Position numbers and translations under genes: made by a program. From contig NW_006500065.1 in the NCBI RefSeq assembly GCF_000471905.2, forward strand, positions 2,176,183 to 2,240,182: 64,000 nt of DNA, read 5' to 3'. Shown here piece by piece: positions 10,838-25,800 of this stretch. This stretch comes from Amborella trichopoda (lineage: Eukaryota > Streptophyta > Magnoliopsida > Amborellales > Amborellaceae). Positions within the stretch are counted from its first letter, which is position 1. The number at the start of each line of letters is the position of its first letter. Under the pieces are notes generated by a model that was not told the origin of the DNA, searched no databases, and saw nothing but the letters and a program-made list of their open reading frames with translations.

Positions 10838-13800
10838 CAACACCTGAAGACGTGAACGAATGACCTGAAAACAATGAAATATGAAAGTCAACATTGTTTC
10901 ATTAACATGGGCTCCATTTAAAAGTGAATGCAGGAACAACTACTGTGGCACAGAAAAAGAGGGGCTTACCTGAAAGGGATATGTCAGCAGAATAGCGACA
11001 ATTTTGGAGGAGGCCCCCAGCACAGCATAATCAACAGAGTTCTACAAAAATGAGCATTTCCATGACTATTATGAAGACTGCATGTTGTTATATATCACCA
11101 CAGGTACAAAAGTACTATTATCATTTCCTTGGGGGGATATAGTTCATGAAGTACTCTCATGATTAGAGAGAGATGGTTATGATGAAGGCCATGTCTCCAA
11201 GCATTATCAGAAGCCATAGTCCATCTTCCATGTTAGTGGGAGATACAACCTAAACTTTGTTTGATGAATCAACTTGAGGATTCATGCGCTTTCTTTCCCC
11301 AATCACCTTTCATGGAATCATTCATATGAATAATCAGATGTCGCAATAAGCCTCCAAAGTACTTTCTTAATGAAGATTTGGATAGTACAGATGGTGACAG
11401 AGAAATATCTCGTTAAATGGCTTTCAGAAACAATCTCCAAAATAAGCTAAATTTCTTCTAGCATTTATGGTGTGTGAAAAATTTTAGTTTCCAATACAAT
11501 GAAAAGTTGCTTTCTGAACCAAGAAATTTCAATGACGAAAAATTCTAGCACCCAAGATCTTTAATAGGGAAGTGCTCATGAAGCTACATCATCAAATAAC
11601 GGATACAACAAGACATTTGAAATGATGTTATCAACACACACTGAGAATGGCAATGCCCAGGATCGATATTCGAATTCCTAAAGATGGGCATCTGACACAT
11701 GCTTGGGAAATTTGCTCAAACTAGGATTAACGGGTTTCCTTGAAGACCTAAAAAAAAAAAAGTCGGTTTCCTTGAATAGGACACCTATCCACTTCAAGAT
11801 ACCACATAGGAACATTCTGGTATCTGGACTTCAACCATCCATATGACACAATAGAATCGAGTGCCATATATCCCTTGGTAATTAGAACCATGGTCACATG
11901 CCATATGGTACTCAAGAGAAAATAACCCTTTGTTACACTATTTATGTATATATACATCAATTGTTTCATTTGATTTTCTTTATTTTTTGGATCTAATCAT
12001 ATCCTATCATGAAATTTTCTAGAGTAAATTAGCCACCATCATGGTTGCAATGAAGAGCTAGATCAACATGCTGATTCTTTAAATAGTAAACTTTGGCTTT
12101 ATGATTGAAGTAAATTTATGAAATATGCAAAATAATGATAGTATACATTCAGTAACATACACGTTTCCGAGAGATTGCACGTGTATACAAATGCATGTTT
12201 ATGTTTTGAGGGTACATTTGTTGTCATATTACACACGGTATTATAATCTAATGTTGATTTAAGAAATATGCGCATCTTAGGTATGTCTTTCTCAACTATT
12301 TTACAGTTCTTAAAGTGTATTTTGAGTTGCGACAAGTTGTAACCAAAAAAAGAAAAAATTATAATTTCCCCAAGTCAATTGTATTTAAGACCTAAGGACC
12401 TCAATTTTTGTCCATATTCGTATGGAGTTGCCAGGGCCTTGCATGACTAGAAATACTTGATTAGAGAATAAGCCAGGTGGCTCTGTAAAACTAATATCCA
12501 GCCAATTATGGAGAGAGGACATGAGTGTTCTTAATTACTTGCCTATGCAGGGAAAGGATCTGAGAGTCCTAAGCACCCTAGGTCACCTACGTGGGTGTCC
12601 TAGTACACATCCAAATAGGGACCCTCCTAGGGCCCATTCGATTCGTGTAGCTCCTTGGCCTGCCTAGGTAGCCAGGAGGATGAATTTTAATTACCTAGTG
12701 CAAATCCATTAAAAACACACCTTTTTCCCTAAATCAGTGAATGGATCTGAAAGACAGGCCACCTGTCCCTTGGTTGAGACATGGAAGGACACGTCTCTTG
12801 GTTGAGACATGGGAGTATACATCTCTCCTAATTGAGTTATGGGAGGAGACGGCACATCTCTCCTAGCTGAGACATGGGACAACACACGTCTCTTGGATGA
12901 GACCTAAAAGGCACATGCCTTTATACATGGAATCAGATGGGACAAGTGCCCCACGGATTCAAGGATGGATAGGGACTTCTTAGAAGTATGAATAGTGTTT
13001 TGGTGAACCTACACTTTTAGCCTTTGGAATCAAATCTAGGAGGGTTGTATCTTGGGGTCTACTCATAAAGACCGGGTTCACCATATTCGGTTATCACTGG
13101 GAAGCGAAGTATACCTTAAGTCACAATAGGTGTAGAAAACCCTTCCGAATTTATTTTTGAATTCTAAAATCTTGGAGCAAACCAAACCAGTACAACGTAG
13201 GACACACAGAACCATAGTCCAGCTTAAAATATTCTTTAGATATTCCAAATACCCTAAATATCCCATTTCAAGAAACTAAATAATCCTAAAATATCTTTAG
13301 AATTCAGACTTGAGAAACCAAATCACCCAAAATAGGCAAGCTCCAACATAGTTTAGTTAAAAAAGGGAAAGGTTTCTATACTTCCCCTACAGCATAGAAG
13401 ATCTATGCTTCCCTACCATCCAGCCATCCAATTTTGATCAAGAGAGCCACTCACCGTTTGATCTTAGATCCGACGTCTCAAAGTATTTTATTTTTAGCTT
13501 TTTTTATACAAATTGTATGAATATGAAATTTTATCTTCTCATTGGGGTGCACCTATAAAAATATTAAAAATAAATTTTCGATACAATGTAATGACCAAAA
13601 TACCCCTTGAAACTTTCAAGGGTATTTTGGTCATTTTATTTTATTGAAAATATTTTTTTATATTTTTCGCTAGTGCGAGTTTAATAGAGGATTGAACGTC
13701 CAAAATATGATGTCAAAATAGTTTATAAAAAAAATTAAAAATAAAATAGTGTAAAGACAAGACATTGTGATTGGGGCAATCTTAGCCCTCCATTCAGAAT

Positions 13801-16800
13801 GGACGGTTGGATAAGGGGAAGTATATAAGTTTTATGCTGTAGGGGAAACATAGAAAGCTTGCCCATTAGAAAATACTTAAAGATCTGTCAAATCAAATAT
13901 TTTTTATCATAAATGTCAAGAAACTATCTCCAGAATCGAAATCTCGAGAAAATCTGCGTAAGCTAGATCTATTTGGCTGTCAACGTCGAAGACTGCGGCA
14001 GATGAAAGAGTAATCCAGTACTGTGGTGCATGCTGCCATTTGTTGGCCTCCAATTTGTTCGGGAACGTCACGTTGTTTTATATGATTTTTCTCCATAATT
14101 GTAGCCTTTTCCAGCTGATTTTTGGGCTATTCATAGTATGAAACCCTACCTCCTAGATCCAAAGCCCAATTGTAATCCATAAAACCCTTAACCCTAGCTA
14201 TAGTTCATTTAAACCCTAGTTCTAGGACCCTGCTCTAGCCAACTTCAGACATTAAAACTACCTATTTTCAATCAATTAAAGGCCCCAAATGTAAAATTCC
14301 TGGGCATCCTCTTTCCCTAGAGTTCAATTCATTCAATTGGATCTGTAATCTTGAAGATCAAGTAGTAAGGACTTCATCTTGGCCATTTGATCTGGGCCCA
14401 ACTCTGTGTGCTGGGCCTAAGGGCCCGGCCTTCCAGGTTGTCTTTCTTTTCTATTTTATTTTCTTTATCATTTGCTTCTCTTTATTATTTGTCTTTATTT
14501 CCATTATTGTTCGTCTTGACTTCTTTAATAGATCTCCATCGCTTATTTCCTCTTTATTTTTGCTCCTCTTGTTTTCATTTGTTTTCATATTTCCTGCTAT
14601 CTAAGCCAGCTCAGCCACAGATTTGCGAGGAATGAGTCTTTTCCAACTAATTTCTTTGTAGATCTGAATTTGACAGGACCCACCTCTTTCCACTCTTAAT
14701 TATTAAGTTTGGATACTATCTCAAATGGATTGGACTTTGATTAGTTTGGTCAGTCTCATAATCGCGTGTAAACAATAGGCTATGCCTCAAACCTTCCTCT
14801 GTGTGGATCTGAATCCCTAGGAAGTAACTCAGGATTGTTAGGTGGCATTCAAGCCATTTTCTCTTCCTGAACTTGAAGTCGATTTTTACTGCTACAGGGA
14901 ATTGCAGATTATGAAAAAAATGACAGTCCTTGAGCAATCTGTTTGGGGACTAAGGAACTTCAAATTTCAGCGATTGTTGGCTCCCTCGAAGACTTCTAAG
15001 TATAGTTTATGCTTAACCAAATTTCAGCGTAAAAACATGTAATTTGAAGGACATACCTGTTTCTGTGTTTGCTGCACATTCCAATCTGCAACTATTAAAA
15101 ACATCTTCCGTTCACTCTTGAATAACCAAGTCTAGCATATTCAAGGATGAGAATTCCTTTCCAGTTTATTCAAAGCATGGATCTGGTATTAGAACCCTTT
15201 GAAGACAATTTTGTATTTGGTACACAATGGACTTCGAGGAATTTGAGTTTCCTTTCTCTGTTCGCTCTGTGAAAGATTAACTATTCGATATTTCTCTGCA
15301 ATTTCACTGAACAAATTTCATATCTATTTGCTAATTCAACTAATATTCCACATGGGCTAATATAAAGGTAATAAATTCTTTTCCTTTTTTTATTTTAGTG
15401 AAGTTGCATATCAAACAATACTTCAGCTTGGAAAAAGGCGGATTTAAAGATAGGATTCACAGATACAGCTCTACACACGTTTGTATTTTGAAATATGTTT
15501 CTGAGGTATCCAAGACCAACACCATTTTGAATCATCAATATATCTAAGGATTTAGTATTTCAAAGTTTACTAAGAGAAAACATTACTTGGTGTGGAGATA
15601 GAGACCATTTCCCATGCATGAAAAGTAAAACATGCCAAACATAGTGGGAATAGGCTTTTACACTACTGTATGCATACACATCTGCAAAATCTTCAAGAAA
15701 AAAATATCATAACAAAGAAATTGTTTTTTCTCCTTTTTGGGGGAAATGATATTCTTTGTGTTTTAAAAATTGCCAATCTAGATCAAGGATTGCCAATCCC
15801 AATCAGAATCACCGGGTATCTGTGTAAATTCCCTTACGCATTGGGAATCAGCATGATCCACTCATTTCTAAATCATTTGCAGGCCAGAATCTTCATTTTT
15901 GAACCCTCTACAAGATTTGCAAGAGCATTTATTTGGTTAAAACCCCAATGATAGAGAAGATTATATCAACACTTGGCCCAACTATACAACTAGAAACAAT
16001 ATATGGTTCATTTCTTCCTCATTTTTTAACCACATTAAATCAAACAAATTCCTCCTCTTAGATAAATCTATAATAGCCCAAGATATTTGGCTGAAATAAA
16101 CAGATCATTCATTTAAAATTTGATCTATTGCAGGAAACTAGGGTTCGGGGCTTTGATATATGATTTTTACTTGAATAACTTTGTTTTCATTCAAATTTCA
16201 AAAACAAATTTCGGATTGATTGGAATTGTTTTTGAATCAATCTGTTTTTTATTTGAATCAATCTGTTTTTTTTTTTAATCTCCCTCTCTCTCTCAATCTT
16301 AGGAGTGTACTCATTGGTACCCGTTTACACTCAGAATTATACTGAGAAGGGGGCGTTTAACACTTCGAAAAAAGAGAGAGTATCTTGTGCCTCCCCCCTG
16401 ATTTTGGTCCCAGTTACATCATTTAAGATGGCAACAGAGGTTCCAATTTCTTAAAAAATTGAAAAGTGTGTAATGTAAAGACCAACGGTGTCTGCCCACT
16501 AGCCATGTATTTGTTGATTTTATGGTTGATCTGGTCACGCGCAGATTTTCTGCAGGCTTTGAAAGAAGCAAAGGCCTTACCCTTAAGTGGCTGATGAATA
16601 TAGTTTGTTATTATCTCCGATGACAGTGTAGTAGGGGGTGGACTGAAGTGTCACAAGACATGTTTTCAAAATTTAAGCTTGTTTTGGGACCTATAGGGAT
16701 GGTGGGGAAGACATTGTCCTATAAAAGGACTACCCCATCTCTGCCAAGGTAATTGGCAAGGGACATTCGAATTAAAATTCACATCCGGTGAGGTCCTTGT

Positions 16801-19800
16801 TTTTTAAATTTGTCTTATGCCCATGAAATTCGGAGATATTTTGTAAGTCTTGGATTTATGCCTCAGTAGGCATGTTTTGTATGAGATTTATGGTTACCCT
16901 TTGTTGTGGGTACCCTTTGTTGTGGGTCAACTGGATAGATAAACCAGTAACCCAGGTTAAGAGCATTGGGATGCGGTCTGTAAGGTCCTAAGATATTTGT
17001 AAGGAACTATAGACCATGACCTACATAATGATTTCTGGATTCTAATGAATTTATCACTTTCAGATGTATCCACTTGTGGTGGGGGTGTATTTTTGGGATT
17101 CCAAGAGGTAGACTTGTATCTCCAAATGATTGGAGAAAATTGCCTTGGAACCCATAATGAGGAGGGTAAGAGGCTAAGACTTGATGGTAGATGTACCACT
17201 TGCTCAAAGCCCATGCTTGCAGTCTCATTCAGTGTGACGGTGAAGGATATATATACCAAGCGAATGGTTAGGAATTTATTTCGACAAATCGAATTATACT
17301 TGCTTGAGGCACAGTCAGTTGAGACTTTTGCTTAAGGATGCAGTCACAGTAGTACTCCATATCAGTTCTGCCCAGGACTCGATAGAATATTAATAAAAGA
17401 CCTTGCATGTCTGGAAGAAAGCCAGAGGAATGGGATTGAGCCCATATGTATTATGCCACAAGGCGATAGGAACCCTACCTAGGTTAAGGAGATCCCAAGT
17501 CCAAGGTTCAAAGGGAAAAACAAGTCGCTCGTCTGATGTCTGATGGATGTGGATACCACAAAATTCTATATTATGAAAATTTATAAAACTTTTGCCCCAT
17601 CCCTGGCTATGTGGTACAATTTACTACAATGAATCGAGAGGTTGAGCTTTGCTCTTAATGGTTCCATTTGCCTTGATGATGTAAGGCCTAGGCTGCGCAC
17701 TGTAGGACATCTTCCATGGATGGGACATTCCCTAGAGCTCTCATAAAAAAAGGATTGGCGTAGGGCCTTTAATGCGCAAGCCTCTTAGAAAACCATAGTT
17801 ATTTTTAAAGAGAATGTATGGTATGTGGAAGGCTTATCAATACGGGACATAGTTCAAGGTGTGTCCACTCATTGTCTTTGTAAGCGTTCCCAATAACACT
17901 ATGTGGAGGTTCAAGTCTATAAGATATTTTCACTTATGCAATCGTCTTTCCTGATATGTTTGGAGATAGAGGCCTTGTTATTTTGAAACATGTGGGGGAT
18001 TGTTAGCTTTTTGCTAAAATATGTTTCAAAAATTCTTAGGTAGTCCATTTTTATAGGATGGACCCTTTGGACCAGCATCTTTTGACCTCCTCTCTTTTAC
18101 ACTTTAACTCCCACACCATTAATGAACATTTTATGTTGCTTACCTCATGCTTACATCACACACCTCTTCCCTCTCCTTGTTGTTGCCACGTACCCAGCAA
18201 CATGGCATTTCACTCCCCACGTGCTTCTCTTGCTCTCGCTCATCTTGTCACTTCTCAAATGTGCTATTAAGATAATGTTTACCCCATTTAAAAGGGCTTT
18301 GGTTGAGAGAGAGAAGGGGGTGAGATGTACGAAAGAATGGATGAGGCTTTAAGCTTTTAATGAAACCAATGAGGTACAAAAAATAGAAAGCGTTTACTCT
18401 CTCTCTCTCAAGTAAGAGAGACACCAGTGAGGTCTCTACTCTGTACTCTGTCCCTTGTGAAAATTTCTTGTGTGCTTCGTATTAAACTAAATAACAGAAG
18501 TTTGAAGAGAGAAATAAAATGTTTTGAAGCTTTGTTCTCACACTTTTCAGGTAATAATTACTGTTATAGAAGTCTTTTATTTTACTGTGTGCGATATATC
18601 TATGCTTCTATTTTCCAATCAATGTTAAAGTGTCGTTATATTACCGATTGGAAGACTAGTTCTTTGGAGAGAGAGATGTTCCCAATCAATGTTTCATTGT
18701 AGTATACGGATTGGATGATAAATTTTGTAGTAAGAGAGTAGTACGAGAGAGAGAAGTATGTTTCCAATTAATGTTTGTAGTATCATACTGATTGGAAAGA
18801 TAAATCAGTATTTTTGAGACTGTGGTTTTGTATGGGTCTCATGAGTGTGCAACTCAAGAACTTAGGAATTACATTCCGATCTGGCTGTATCCTGGGAGTG
18901 TACTTGTCGGGACCCGTTTAACACTGTGAAGAAAACGAGAGTATCTCGTGCCTCCAGATCCCCTAATTTTGGTCGCAATTATTTGGGAGTTTATGTCCAC
19001 CGGATGTATCGACATCGGCGAGACCAGACATACACTGTCACTCTATATTCCCTCTGAAACCTGCTTCGATTCCTATAGGAGTCCAACTGGTACTAAGAAA
19101 TTTTTTTATTCTTGGATATAACCTCTGAAACCTGCTCCGATTCCTATGGGAGTCCGACTTGTATTAAGAGTGTTCCGGTATTAGTCTTCTGACACTATCC
19201 CAAATAAGGGGAGGTGTTGTCGAACTTTCAGGAATAGGGTGATAGTGAAAACTGTATAAACACCAACAATTGAAATTTGTTCCCCATTCCTTTTTAGCCT
19301 TTTTAATTTTTTTTCTTCCTTCGTTTCGGATAAACCAGATTTAAATCATTAAACCGGCAGAAACATGTTTTAAATCATTTTAATAATATGACTTTCAATT
19401 GTATAAACCAAATTTAATGGATTCAAAATCATTTTAAACAGATTAAACCAGATTCAGATAATTTTTTCCTTCATTTTCCGTTTTTCATATTTTTCCTTTT
19501 ACCATTTTTTATTTTCATTTGTATTGCCAATTTAGCCAATCCTGATTGGTCCAATGAAAGATCAATTCAGCAGTTTCCAATTTTTAAAACCCTGAGTTAA
19601 ATGTTAATGTCAACAGTTTCATTCCATTATGCACAAGGGTTAGCCCAAGTTTGGAGCAAACAGATCCTTCCTTCGATGGGTGAAATCTAGATTATATGTC
19701 ATCTACCCTGTATATCAAACGAAATAGAAACTTATCCAAGGCACACTTGTGTCATGAATTCAACAGCGAGAAAAGCTAATAGTTTCATCACACCTTAAAT

Positions 19801-22800
19801 AATAAGTCCTCGAAACTCATGATTAAAAGGAAATGAAACATCTTAATAAAGAACCATTTGTGAACATCATAAAAAGAAGCATATTTTGGACCATTTATGA
19901 CTGCTTGTTCCTTAAGTATGCCATAGTTGTAATGGATTTGGGATGTGATGATCAGTCAATAAAACAAAGATGACTTGTTTGCAACAAAGATAAAGACAAT
20001 CTTATTTATAACTGATAGGTGACTGGGCTGTTTCAAATATATCAAGGACATTACAATTATTCCTCGAAATATTTGGGTGGTTCACGTCCTGAAATTGTCA
20101 CATGTATGAAACAAGATGAAAGGAAGGGGCAGAAGTTATTTCTTTGTAATGGGGTCGATGGGAATGGTGGGAGAGGGGTCGAGTTCAGTGGTATGTTCTT
20201 CAAAGATAAAGCAAAAACTCATGCTTTTCTCTACTCATGCTTCTCTGTACTCATGCTTCTCTCTGACAATTCAGTAAATGAAGATTGGATAAAAGGACTT
20301 GTCATTTCTGGATCTAGAATAAGGCTGTTCTGGAGATGTAGATCTCATTCCTGTCACACACTTTTTACATTCTGCTGCACTGACACAAGTACACACAAGT
20401 ACATTGACTGCAGAATTGTTCATGACTCGTAAAAACACATTTAGCAAGATGAAGTACCAATACAGTTACTTAAAAGTAAATACTTATGCTACTGTTTTTG
20501 TACCAAGCAGAAAACGAGTTTTCAGTTCAGATGAAGTGATGCCTAAACAAAAACATTCTTGGCTAAAATACGAGAACAATCCAGCACTTCAAATATCATT
20601 ATAATACAAAAATGATAAAGTACAGTGAGAGAAACCATACCAATAACCTGTCATCATTGGAGTGATCATGCTTCTCCCTGGTACTTTTAATTTTGATCAA
20701 AATTTTGCAAGCTTCTTCATAAGCAGTAAACTGAATAGCTCCATGGGAGACCTGAAGCATAATATGCATATGTAAATGGACTACACTAATCAAGCAACCT
20801 GGATAATTGTCAGAAGTATCTACCAAGGAAGCGCCTGAAAAAGATTTGAAAAAATCATGTAGAAGATCATAAAACAAGAAAAAAAATCAAGTTAAAAAAA
20901 CCTCACTAGCATTAGAGAGGAGAAACCACTCTTGTTTCATATGTGGTCCATGCATGAGCAGAACATGGTTAAGAGAGTGGCACATTCGTATTAAGGGCAA
21001 GTGTGTAGTGTGTCCCACCATGGCAGTTTGTCAGTATATCAGTTTTTAGTCATCATTAAACCATAAAATGTTATTTATTTGTGCAGCATGGTTTGAAGGT
21101 TAGGAACGTAAAATTGCTCCAGCCATTTTCCTAATTAGTTATGTGCCTGTTGCTGAGACCTTTAAGAAAAGTTAATTCTTGATAACATATCTTGAGGTTG
21201 CTACTCTCTCATCTTTTATTAAATAAGAACACTGGGAAGAGGGGGACGAAGGTTGGATCTCCATGGTTGAGAGTCCACCACAAAGTGATTTGGATCAAGT
21301 TTGTCCATCAACCATGCGCATCCATAAAAGAAATGCCATGACCAAGGGAGAGGATTAAGATTTCTATAATGATTTTTCTATTGAAAAAAGTCTCGGGTTC
21401 CATGTTGCTTACAGAGAAAGACCCAAGTAACATGGACACCATGCCCATATTCTTGAGGCAAGGGGGGTCACAGTCTATAGTCATGAATGCTGAGTCCCAT
21501 AGCCTGCATGGCCATGTACCACGAGGCCAAAGGAGCCATGGCTTACAATGATGGATCCCATCAGTCTTTTTTCTTTTTGTTTTAATCATATGAAGCCATG
21601 GCTTAGAATGATGGATCCCATCTTTTCTTTAATCATACGGATCCCAACTCCTGCAAGGTTGTCCCAGGAGACAGTTTGACTAACCAACATGGGCTCGTGG
21701 TCATGGACATCTGTATAAAGACATGGAGGAGAAGGGCTGAAAGTAATGGGTGTCCAAGAACTAGATTGTGGAACTTAAAAACTGAGAAAATAGACTTATT
21801 TAGGGATACATAAGTTGAAGAAGGAAAATAGAACTCTGAACATGATGTTAATCTAATATGGAATGAGATGGCTGGATGTATCAAGAAAGTGGCACAAGAA
21901 GTTGTAGGAGAATCTAGAGGGAAAAGAAACTTTGATACAGAAACTTCATGGTGGAATGATGAGGTTCAGAAGGCCATTAGCGAAAAATGATTATGTTATA
22001 AACTTGGCAGTGTAAAAGAAACGCTCAAAACTTAGAAGAATATAAAAATGCTAAGAAAAATGCTAAATAAATAGTCAATAAAGCTAAACTTAAGGTATAT
22101 GATAATCTATACAATAAATTGGGAACATGAGAAGATGAAAAGGATATCTTCAAATTAGCAAAAATAAGAGCGAAAAGTATAGGAATCTAAATTATATTAC
22201 TGCATTAAGAGTGAAGATCAAAGGGTCTCGATGAAGGATGACGAGGTCAACGAAAGGTGGAGAGTCTATTTTAAAAAATTATTAAATGACAAACACAATG
22301 GGAACATAGTGGTAGAAGGAACAGTTGGTACATGCAACAGCGGAAGTCATAGATACATTCATAGGATTAGGATGTCGAAAGTGAAAGAAGCTATGAAAAA
22401 GATGAAGATAGGAAAGGTTTTAGGACCACATGGTATCGCGATAGAGGTTCGGAAGTGCATGGGGGAAATTGGCATCGACTGGCTGATGAAATTGTTCAAC
22501 AAGGTGTTGAGAATTAAGAAAATGCAACGAATAGAAGAAAAGTATTGTAGTACCAATTTACAAAAACAAAAGTGACATAAAGAATTGTGAAAACTATTGC
22601 GGGATCAAGCTTATGAGCCATACTACGAAGCTCTGGGAGAGAGTCATTGAGCAACGACTAAGGCATGAAACGAGTGTATATGAAAACCAATTTGGTTTTA
22701 TGTCAGGAAGGTCAACAACAGAGGCTATTTTCCTACTTAGGCAACTGATTGAGAAGGTTTTGAGTGAAGGGAAAAGACCTCCACATGGTCTTTATTGATC

Positions 22801-25800
22801 TAGAGAAAGCTTATTATAGAGTATTTCGAGATTTGATTTAGTGGATGTTGAAAAAGAAAGACGTCGCTAAACATTACACCGACTTGGTGAGAGATATGTA
22901 TGATAGAACTAGTATACGAACAACTAGTGGAGAGACGAGTGAGTTTTCAGTGACAATAGATCTCCAGAAACCAAAGGTTTTAAAATTAGTCGGACTAAAA
23001 CAAAGTCTATGGAGTGCAAGTTTAGCAATAATAGGAGTAAAGACGATGAAGTAGTCAAGATTAACGGCAGGAAATAGAAAAGGGAAGAGTTTATATAGAG
23101 CCGAGGCTCTAAACAATCAAATTTGAGCCTACCTCAAAACTTTCACTAGAAGATGTTGTTTTGATGCCCAAATATCCTCAAATTGATCATCTTGACATCA
23201 AGATGCATGGACATGAGAAAAAAATGGATTTCAAGTTTTCAAAATAGTGTATTTTGTAACGCATTTTTGGATCGTCAATTTTTTCAAGATTTTCAATTTT
23301 TCATAGATCTGTCGATCTACACTATTTTTGAAGCTTTAAAATTTATACATAAAGATGAAAATATATTTTAAGGCTGTCACAAATACTTCCAGTATTGAAA
23401 CTGCATTTCTCGACACTGTTTGAAGGTGGGCTCTAATTTGAATGTTCAGAACCTAGGCTCTATACAAGCCGCACCCAATAGAAAAAAAGACCACACTCTT
23501 GATATCTTGGGTTAAGTGGAGATAATCCAAGAAAAATGAGAGATCAAGGAAGATGTTGCACACATAATTAGAGCAAGGTGGGCGAAGTGGAAATGTGCAA
23601 CTGGAATTTTATGTGATCGTCGCATACCAATGAGGCTGAAGGGTAAGTTCTATAGGACAACGGTGAGACCAGCTTTCCTCTATGGGGTGGAATGTTGAGA
23701 GGACAAAAACAATATACCCATAAAATGAGTGTAGCGGAGATGAGGATGCTGAGATGGATGAGTGGCAAGACAAGAAGGAAATAAATTCGAAATGAATCTA
23801 TTAGAGAGAATTTAGGCGTGGCACCAATAGGTGATACAATGAGAGAGAGTAGACTTAGGTGGGTTGGCCATGTACAGCACCGACCAAGTACAACACCTGT
23901 TAGGAGGTGCGAGATAGTTTGAATGGAAAGGCTGAAAAGGGCTAGGGATAGGCCCAAAAGGACGTGGTTGGAAGTAGTCCGAAAAGATATGGGGACCTAT
24001 GGCCTCACTAAGCATATGGCCTTTAACAGAGCAGAATGAAGAACCAAGATTCATGTAGCCGACCCAAATTAATTGGAAAAAGGCTAAAATAATGATGATG
24101 TAGCCAATATTAGGCATGATACACTTTATAGAGTTCGTATCCACCACAATTAGACACAAAATAGTGGAAACCAGATTGCAGGTTCCTCCACTAGGTTCAA
24201 AAAGTGCACCACGTTTTTCAGAGATTTCTACCCTTTATGGTCCTCTTGAACTTTCAGGGGACTCTTTCTCTAGGTTTAAAGAGTTTACCTAGAGATTTCT
24301 TAAAAAAAATCTTTGGTTAATGGTTAACCAAAGCTTTTAGGGGCTGTGACCCTCGCCTAGTAAATCAACCTAGCAGACCTACATGTTATCAAGTTATGTT
24401 GGTTTTCTTTCTTGAGCTCCTGCCTAGAGTTTTACTTTAGGGCAACTTCTGACCACTATCTAATGTGGTAGTCTGACAACACCTCTGTCTATCCATAGCT
24501 ATTGGATCAGAACCGCTGCCTTGTTCATCATGATGAATAGATATTGGAGCCTCAAATGAGATGATCTCTCGTTGAACACTTACTTTGCATCAGGTAGACC
24601 GATTATGCGCTTTATGGACCTAGTCTATAATTAGGGATCGTCATTATTCTTTTTGGTTTTATTTTAGGCACCTACGCTATTAACTATTTAACATTTTACC
24701 CATATGTTCTGATTATATTTCAATATACTCGTCAAAATAAATGATTTTGAGTTGGGATGGTAGATAAAGGGTAAAATGTTTAATAATTGAAAATTATCTA
24801 TTTGTGACAAATTTCTTTTATTTTATCGCATACGTTGTTAGTTTCACAGGAAGTGCACGGCAGTTACCAAGTAGGATTCCGACCACCCATGTTGTAGTGG
24901 TGTAGTGCACATTGTGTCATGGTGGAAGTTAGAGGAGTTATTTACGTACTTCTTGTAACTCCCTTAATAGGACTATAAAAGGCATAACCTAGAAGAGGCT
25001 TTTGTTAATTAAATTCTACTTAATTTTCAGTAGTTTTTGTAGGGGTTTGTGGCCTTTAAAGCCTGTGAGAGCATGTAAATACAATAAATGTACTGAATTG
25101 TACACTTCAGTAGGAGTGTATCATTGGTTGACTGAGGGTTATTAGGCAGTCTATGGCCTGAGTCACATCCAACCCTTTCCTTTGGGTATAGGCACTACCG
25201 TTGAGGGTTTCTAGAGGGTCATCCCTTGTTGAAGTCGGAGACATGTACAAGGATAATTTATAGGCCAAAAGAACTTCGTGGTCTCTCATGTGCAGTTGTA
25301 GGCTTATGAGAGCGAGGGTCATAAATCTTCAATAAACTTCCGTACAACATGTACATACGACAAAGCAACCCTGTAGAGGGACACATGTACATGTGCATAT
25401 ACAGGATCCCCTTTGCAATACAATGATATGTGCATCTGACTTGCTCTAGAGGGAGAACCTATAATCCAAATATTGGAATCATGGTTCCATTATTTATTGG
25501 CCAGCTTTGATGGGCCAAACATGAGCCCTAGCGCATGACTATGGGTAATGGGTCCCGTTGGGTTAGTTTGAAAAGATAATTAATGATCACAGTTTCTAGC
25601 TTGGGCAAAGTGCCTGGAAAGGTACTTTTCTTAACCCATTCTATCGATCCACTCCTAGATGTATTTTTGAGATTTTTTTAGAATTTGTGAAAAAAAAGCC
25701 TCAGGGATATTATTTTTTGTCAACTTTAGTTATGATTATATATTTTTTAAAGGAAATTTTTAGAATTGTTAAAAAAAATTAATGTAACTACTTAAAAAAA

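Noticed and set aside
10640-10855. 71-codon plus-strand open frame
   Set aside because: Antisense to two carrier exons and the GA microsatellite.
16957-17335. Overlapping frames of 73-100 codons on both strands
   Set aside because: No domain recognised; sits between LTR-like sequences but does not read as gag or pol.
20019-20432. 137-codon plus-strand open frame
   Set aside because: Antisense within a carrier-gene intron, no recognisable domain, and part of it is a short catgcttctct-type repeat; length is compatible with chance.
23568-24159. Two minus-strand open frames of 129 and 115 codons
   Set aside because: Antisense shadow of the RTE coding end, which reads convincingly on the plus strand.
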